From Leishmania martiniquensis (taxonomy: Eukaryota; Euglenozoa; Kinetoplastea; Trypanosomatida; Trypanosomatidae), in the NCBI RefSeq assembly GCF_017916325.1, contig NC_090141.1, positions 62,001-126,000 of the forward strand: a stretch of 64,000 bases of DNA, read 5' to 3'. Within the stretch, counting starts at the first letter, position 1; every line of letters begins with the position of its first letter. Position numbers and translations under genes: made by a program. The notes below the pieces were generated by a model that was given only the letters and a program-made list of their open reading frames with translations, searched no databases and had not been told where the DNA came from. Shown here piece after piece: positions 58,075 through 64,000 of this stretch.

Positions 58075-61000
58075 AGTGCCTCGTCCTTAAAGAATGCGCT
58101 AGTGATCAAAAAAAAATTAATGCTAGAATGCGGTAAAAAAAACAACGAAAGTCGAATGGTGATAAGAGGGTATAATAATGGGTAGAATAAGAACCCTGAA
58201 TCCGCCAAGTTCCTATGCCTACTGCTCGGGTGTCAAGCTGAGCACGACATTTAGTCTCTAGACTCACACCTTTGCTCGTAGAATGAGTGCTGACTGAGTG
58301 TGATACGGTATTCATTTAAGCGCAGCAGATAACACTATCAGAGCAACACTTCGACAGCTGTGCAACTGCAACCCAGCCTCACAACGAAATTTTTCGCTTC
58401 CAGCAGAGCTGCTTCATCGCTCGCCAAATGCCAAGAACATTGAGAAAAGATGAACTACAAGGGGAAACTGTCTCTTCACCGACGACTCTTCTAGTGATGG
58501 GCCCCTGCTTGATGACCTCAAATTTAGAAGCGCCCAATGCATCTTCAACTCAGCGTCTAGTATATCACCTGTTGCTGTTCGCGTTGTCGGCACTCACAGG
58601 GTGTATATGCCTCCCGCCCAAGGCCGCACTGAGGCGCTGTGGCGGTATCCTTTATTCACGCATGTGGGGGTGCGATAGTGGCACATGCCCTGCCGACCGC
58701 AATGGCCCCCCTCCCTTCACACACACACACACGGCAACCCTTGATACCCCCTAATTCACATCACCCTTCGCTAATTCCACCCTTCGCAACGTTCCCGTCA
58801 CAAAGCCGTCGCCGGTCCGGCACAAATAGCAACCGACAAAATGACAACAGCTGATACCATCTGAGGCGCGTTGCTTTCGAAGCGTTCAGGGACACAACCC
58901 ACAAAAAGCCCACCGAGGACCCGGCTCTGAAACTGAATACCTCCAAAACGCCCAAGGCGTCCACAGCGACAAAACCACTATGCGGCAGCGAAAACACAAC
59001 CACGCGTATGAGTAAGTCTTTCTGAAACGATCTTTACACGAGCCTTGGCGTGCCAGTAAGCCCTCCAAAGTGCCCGTGTTCTTGCAGCTTTCGAAGCGTA
59101 ACAATTTTTAAGCCCCCCCCAGGCCCCCATCAGCCCCAGCCTCATGGAACACCCCACGATAGAAAATAAAATAAAAGAAGCTAAGCCCATCTTTCTTTCG
59201 CCAGGTTTTGTGCAGCGCGCATCTTCCGCCTTGGGCGCGTAGGTGCCAAGTTTTCACTCAACCAAGAAATCGCGCGCCGCCCCGGAAAGCCACCGGGTGG
59301 CCCTGCGCAAAGGAAAAGCCCGGCGAGGAGGCCTTTACAGCACAACCAGGGACCAGCCCACCAAAGCTTTCCGTTGCCTTTCGCAAGGCCGGGCCCCGGG
59401 CGCGGGAAAAGAGGCGGGGGCGCCGGAAAAAACGCCCCAGGGCGGCGCAAGCCCGCGCCACCCTTTCCCTTTACAGAGAAAGAGCAAATGCAGAACGCCA
59501 CAGCATACGTGCGTCGGCTTTTCTTCAATCCCCATGAGATCTCTAGAGGGCGGGCCGCTGCGCGTAAAGGCCGCGAGGCCCAAACCAGTGGCGAAGACTT
59601 TCACAACCACGCCGCGCGCTCAGCAGACGCGAAAGATCTTCCAGCACCCCAGGCGACACATTTTCAACATAACCAGGCCTTGTGTGTGCCTGGAAAAGAG
59701 TTAATGACTACATTTCGCCCGACCTATCTTTTTTTTCGTCATTCTAGCGCCTCTCCTGGTGGGTTCAGAAGGCCCCCCCGCCAACCGGCCCGCCGCCGCG
59801 GCCCCACCCTGGCAACCCGCAAAAAGGCGCCCACGCCCCCCACTTTGCCACACCCGCACCCACCGACACACCCGGCAGAAAATAATCTTGAGCCCATTGG
59901 AAAAAGTAGGTTTTCAAACCCCGCCCATTTCCCGCGCCCGCGCAAAATATGAAAAGGTGCACAAAAAAAGAGTCGAGTCAATCTGAAAAGCCACAGTTGA
60001 AAATGGCAATATAATGGACGCCGGGGATGTTTAAGGAGCGTATCCAAACCATCCGGTCCCAAGAGAAAAAGTTCGTTTAGAAGAAACAGTGGCAGCCAGA
60101 CCCGAAATGCAAGGCCGGGCTGGAAAAAAAAACGGCCCGGCTTCTGCTGAAGGGCGCCTGCACATGTTTCGTTCTTTAGAGTCTCCGAAATCTTTTATTT
60201 TGGGCTAGAAATATATATCTTTGGCGCACCAGACTGACCCGAAAGAAAGCCCCGCCTAGTTTCGAAGCGCAAAACAAGCGCGCGCTGGAGGAAATGATAA
60301 CCACGCGCAATCAACTCCGGTTGGGGTTACTTTTTCTTTGTGATGCTTTTTTGCCCGTTGTTTGTGCGGCCCTCGTCAAACCGGCGGCCGCAGAAGAAAA
60401 GCATATTTGGCAGAACCCCTCCCCAGAAGGTTTTTTTACTGCCCTATGGTGGCGAAAGTTTTTGCAAAAGAGAAACCACAATCATCGAGCTCAGCGCTTC
60501 AAAAAAGGAAGGGTTTGATGGCATTACTTTAAACAAAGAGCCAACCGCCGTATTTTTAATAAAAGCTAGCGCCACGATGCCAAAAGCCACAATTAGGAAG
60601 CGGAGGCGCGGAGAACCTTGGGTTTTTGCTACAAGGCGGGCTTTTTTTTGGCAAACTATTCCTTTATCCTCTGACTAACCTTACGGGCGCCCCCAATCAA
60701 AAGAACCAGTTGCATACCCCCCAAGATGCCGAAAAGCGTTCAAAAACTGTTTTGGCAATAGAAAACTCTCTCGGGGCCTCGTGCACCAAGCAACTTGCCA
60801 GCTAGGCCCGCGAAAAAAATTTTTTTAAATACATGGGGCTTTTGAAAAAGCGGGGCTCCTTTTTTTTACACCTTTCTTTTGTTCGGATAATATTACCCAA
60901 AGAGGGCCGGCGACCTTTACACTCGGCGAGGCGGGCGAAGGCAATCGGCCTTCATGCTGGCTTGTTGGTGGGGCTTTTTTGTGTGGAAATATCTTACGGC

Positions 61001-62906
61001 TTTGCGGCAGGGGAAACAATCGGTCGGGGGGGCCCGCCCTTTTGTAAATGTAGCTATGAGGCTCTTTTAAGCTTTTGTTTCCTTCAAACCGTACTCCCTG
61101 ATTTTTTGGAAGATGAGGGGCAGGGCTTGGCCCTGGTAGGGGGCGCTGGTGGGTTTTGTGCTTTTCTTAGACCTTGGGTGTGTGCATTGAGCGGGGGCGG
61201 CCCTTTTGTTTGAGACGCATTGTTTTTCCGGGCGCGGCGGATTCTCATAAACGGCGGCAGCCCCCCCAGCTATGTAATTTTGGCCCCATCATGTTTGCTG
61301 ATGAATGGGCGGCTTTTTACTGCGCTTCCACGGGGGCGTTTCTCAATACCTAGAGGGTTGGGAATTTTCAGCGTCACAAAAGGTAGGGGAGATACGCGCA
61401 GCGTATCGTCGATGCGCTTTTGGTCTTTGGAATGAGGCCGTGGACATATCTATTCCCAAGAGACCGCGCCTTCATGGGGCTGAGCCCAATCAGGAAAAGT
61501 TCTTGTGGAACAAATGAAAGCACCGGATCAAGCACCGGCCTGCTTTTTTCAACTGTTTTGAAAAGGCCCTTGTTAGGCTACGTAAAAATTTTTTTGGAAG
61601 GTTGCGGCGCCGCCCTTTGCGATGCGAGGGTGGGCTGTTCGCCCGGAAGGCCTTTCTTAGAGGGCTTCTTCGCGGTTGGGGGGGCCTTTTCTCTAGCCAG
61701 GGGTTCTGGCAGGAGGCAGGGTCTTTTTTTGTGGATCCACATGCCCGTTGTATTTCGTGATGTTGGGGATGCCCTTTGGAACGTTTTGCTCTGGCGCTTT
61801 GGGGTCGGCGCTCAAAGGGCGTCGAAATGACGGGGCGGGCCCGTGGCGATGCGGTAAAGGGGGCGCTCTCGCTCTGTAGGTGGCCCTGGCCGGACTGCAA
61901 AACTCTTTGGGTAAGGGGGAAACGGCGTGGTCGGTGCGACGGTGGCTAGTTTTGAAATCGGTACAGAATCGCACAAAACTGAACGTGGGTTGGTAAGGCT
62001 AATGCATTTTTTTTTTTGCAAGCGGGCCTTGTGTGCGCCCTGTTCCTTTGCTGGTGGTTGTCTTGGTTAAAGGGTGGGGGGGAATTTGGCGCGATATAAA
62101 AGGGAAGGGGGAATGCCCCCAGGCGAGGCAGTTTTGAGCATGGCGGGGGGGGGGTAAATAGGCGTGCTGCTCCTTCCCGGCTTCAGCGCTGGACCTAAAG
62201 GCGACGGGGGTGGCGACGAAAATTTTGTTATTGTTCTTCTGTGGGCTCGCCTGTTTTTGGCGCCGCCACTAGTAACTCATAGGAGCTTTGATCGGTGTTT
62301 TTTTCCCTGAGTGCATCAAGGTGGGTGGGAGAGGGGTTCATCTACTTCAGGATGATCGCTCGTAACGAAAGGTGCCTGTGGTGGGCGGCGTGCTCTCTTT
62401 ATGCCGGGTGCCGCTTTCTGTGTGGATGTGGGGGGGGGCGTTGCTGGGAGGAGCGTGGGTAACGGTAAGGGGTGGATCGTTTAGGGGTGAAATGGTGAGG
62501 GGCGAGATCGATGAAGTCTGTTCAAGAGCTGCAAAAAGTGAAACGCCTCGCTGTTTTTTTGGGTAGCAGCTAGAATGCTCGAGGGGGGGTCGGTGGCGCA
62601 TTAGGCCGCGCGGCCTGAGCATGTTTCTCCGAGGCCGACATGGCAAGGATGATGGGTGAGAAGTGGATCAAAGCTACCAAGGCACTATTTTTCACCAAGC
62701 CAAGCCTATCTTCAGAGCGGCAGCTTTTCGGCTGAGGAGCAGTGAATGTCTGTGCTTACAGGCCTTAGGCAGTATGCAAAGAAAAGGGCTGGAGGTGACT
62801 TTCGATACAGTGGCTGCAATCGACTGCTTCGGAATCACTTTGCGATTCACTGGAAAATACATTTGAGTTAGCTGCGCCATAGAGTGCCCCTAAATCAAGT
62901 CACAAG
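58075..62906. promoter_or_regulatory. Divergent strand-switch region, probable Pol II start region
   Basis: Genes to the left are on the minus strand and the gene to the right is on the plus strand, so transcription diverges from here. No convincing gene is present in about 5 kb. Composition switches near 60.2 kb. Hand counts: 59821-59880 has A17 C30 G10 T3, while 61141-61200 has A4 C9 G27 T20. Thus the sense strand is G/T-rich going outwards in both directions. G/T-rich sequence is known to promote Pol II initiation and H2A.Z deposition in African trypanosomes. Small features: an AC repeat at 58721-58734, a T-run near 62008-62017, and many short homopolymers. The exact start sites cannot be read from sequence. 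Confidence 0.7.
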
Positions 62907-62932
62907 CCTATTTCTTTTCCTTTCTCGAGCAG
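62907..62932 (+). promoter_or_regulatory. Candidate trans-splice site for glutamine synthetase
   Basis: A pyrimidine tract (about 62907-62926) is followed by AG at 62928-62929 and 62931-62932. Use of this site gives a leader of about 320 bases for the gene at 63251. A second, weaker tract (about 63198-63213) with AG at 63234-63235 would give a short leader instead. Confidence 0.45.
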
Positions 62933-62944
62933 CGGAGAAAGCAT

Positions 62945-63151
62945 ATGAGGAGGGCGCTCAACAACAACAAAATGAAAAGAGATTCGAACGGCAATCTTAA
63001 TGTTGGGCAGATATGCCTCTGGCCGGCGCTGTTGCATGCGAATTTTGGTCCCTTTAGTGTTGCTGAACTTGGTTGCTTGGCACGCTCTCTAATCTTTATG
63101 ATCTTTCTGTCCGTCGCGCCTTTCTTCGCCGCCTTAAGTGACGTGAATTAG
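62945..63151 (+). other. Upstream ORF in the glutamine synthetase leader
   Basis: A 68-codon frame with ATG lies between the candidate splice site and the glutamine synthetase start. The peptide has a hydrophobic end (ARSLIFMIFLSVAPFFAAL). It would be the first ATG of the mRNA if the 62.93-kb acceptor is used. There is no evidence that it makes a stable protein. Confidence 0.3.
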
Positions 63152-63250
63152 TAGCCTGACATTCACTAATACAGTCGAGCAATTGAGTGAGCGCGCGTTG
63201 CTCTCCCCTTACCACCCGACTGCACACGACAACAGAGGAGCTCATTAACA

Positions 63251-64000
63251 ATGTCCTCGTCAAATAAAAAGACGGTGCGCGTCACCTACATCTGGTGCTC
63301 AGGTAAGGACACTCATCATGACATTCGCAGCAAGGACCGTACGATGTATCTGTCTGAGGAGGATGTTGCCAAGCACCCAAAGGATCTGCTTGCTAACGGA
63401 ATTTTCCCGGTATGGAATTACGACGGCTCCTCCACTGGCCAGGCGAAGGGGCTAGACACTGAAATTTTGCTGAAACCTGTTAATGCCTTTCCCTGCTGCC
63501 TGCCAAGGCCATCTTCGAAGATTCCCTGGATCCTGGTGCTCGCTGAGTGCTACCTTCCTAGAGGCGAGCCGACAAGCGATAATTCTCGCGCAACTGCTCG
63601 CGAAGCTTTCGAGCAGTGCCCTGAGGAGCATCCGTGGTTTGGTCTGGAGCAGGAATACTTCATCACAGAACGTGACGGACGCCCCTATGGGTGGCCCGCT
63701 CACGGATTTCCCGCTCCACAGGGGGCGTACTACTGCGGCACAGGCTCTAAGACGGCGTGGGGTCGAAAGTTCTGCGACCAGCACTATGAGGTGTGCCTTC
63801 AGATGGGACTGAACATCTCTGGAACAAATGCGGAGGTGACTCCTGGGCAATGGGAGTTTCAGGTTGGACCGTGCGAGGGCCTCGAGATGGGTGATCAGCT
63901 GATTGTGGCTCGCTGGGTACTTCTGCGCCTGTTGGAGGAAGAGGGACTGGATGCGGACTACCACGCAAAGCCGATTAACGGTGATTGGAATGGAAGCGGA
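63251..64000 (+). CDS. GS: Glutamine synthetase, eukaryotic type II (3' end beyond window)
   Basis: The first 250 codons are present and open to the right edge, out of roughly 380 expected. The enzyme makes glutamine from glutamate, ammonia and ATP in the cytosol. Family landmarks are VWNYDGSSTGQA (near 57), the metal-binding PWFGLEQEYF (near 127), GWPAHGFPAPQGAYYCG (near 143), NISGTNAEVTPGQWEFQVGP (near 189), GPCEGLEMGDQLIVAR and the glutamate/ammonia site KPINGDWNGSG at the visible end. This is the beta-decamer, type II form found in animals and plants. It is the first gene seen of the plus-strand unit. The start is the ATG at 63251, which places the conserved TYIW strand at the usual distance from the N-terminus. 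Confidence 0.97.
   Translation, partial: MSSSNKKTVRVTYIWCSGKDTHHDIRSKDRTMYLSEEDVAKHPKDLLANGIFPVWNYDGSSTGQAKGLDTEILLKPVNAFPCCLPRPSSKIPWILVLAECYLPRGEPTSDNSRATAREAFEQCPEEHPWFGLEQEYFITERDGRPYGWPAHGFPAPQGAYYCGTGSKTAWGRKFCDQHYEVCLQMGLNISGTNAEVTPGQWEFQVGPCEGLEMGDQLIVARWVLLRLLEEEGLDADYHAKPINGDWNGSG

Noticed and set aside
59181..61900. Several 100-190-codon frames in the strand-switch region
   Set aside because: They arise from low stop-codon density in A/C- or G/T-rich DNA; sequences are low-complexity in all frames and match no family.
1..64000. CRISPR arrays, insertion sequences, rRNA genes, retroelements
   Set aside because: No regularly spaced repeats, transposase or reverse-transcriptase motifs, or rRNA-like sequence were seen on either strand.

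Overview
The window looks like nuclear DNA of a trypanosomatid, most likely Leishmania or a close Leishmaniinae relative. Reasons: long intron-free reading frames lie head-to-tail on one strand, intergenic gaps of about 0.6-2.5 kb are full of CA/GT microsatellites and long pyrimidine tracts on the coding strand (trans-splicing signals), coding DNA is GC-rich, and kinetoplastid-type genes such as an FBT-family folate/biopterin transporter and XRNA are present. The order RNase H1 - folate/biopterin transporter - oligopeptidase B-like - steroid dehydrogenase - glutamine synthetase agrees with my memory of Leishmania chromosome 6. That is recall, not a search.

Layout: everything from 1 to about 58.1 kb is one minus-strand polycistronic unit, transcribed right to left. 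From the left edge it holds: a partial coiled-coil protein; a PH-like protein; a 78-aa acidic protein; a selenocysteine tRNA with its Pol III terminator; an FHA protein; a calcyphosin-like EF-hand protein; a small polytopic membrane protein; a 992-aa membrane-anchored protein; an LZTFL1/BBS17 homologue; the 5'-3' exoribonuclease XRNA; an unrecognised 312-aa protein; an NBS1/nibrin homologue; RNase H1; a MYND-finger gene broken by a frameshift; a probable small gene also broken by a frameshift; a folate/biopterin transporter; a 1016-aa disordered protein; a 1199-aa B-box/TPR protein; an oligopeptidase B-like peptidase; an NSDHL-type sterol dehydrogenase; and an unrecognised 450-aa protein.

From about 58.1 to 63.2 kb no convincing gene is seen, and from 63,251 glutamine synthetase runs rightwards off the edge. 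This is therefore a divergent strand-switch region, the usual site of Pol II initiation in these organisms. It has a strong compositional switch near 60.2 kb: the + strand is A/C-rich to the left and G/T-rich to the right, so the sense strand is G/T-rich in both outgoing directions. The flanking genes (54.9-58.1 kb) are visibly less GC-rich than the rest.

Genes in a trypanosomatid unit are not functionally grouped, so neighbours say little about function. Themes that recur are genome maintenance (NBS1, RNase H1), RNA turnover (XRNA), cilium/flagellum (LZTFL1, possibly the EF-hand and B-box proteins), sterol, pteridine and glutamine metabolism, and selenocysteine decoding. Several start codons were moved downstream from the longest open frame because the upstream extension is CA-repeat leader or opens with GTG or TTG rather than ATG.
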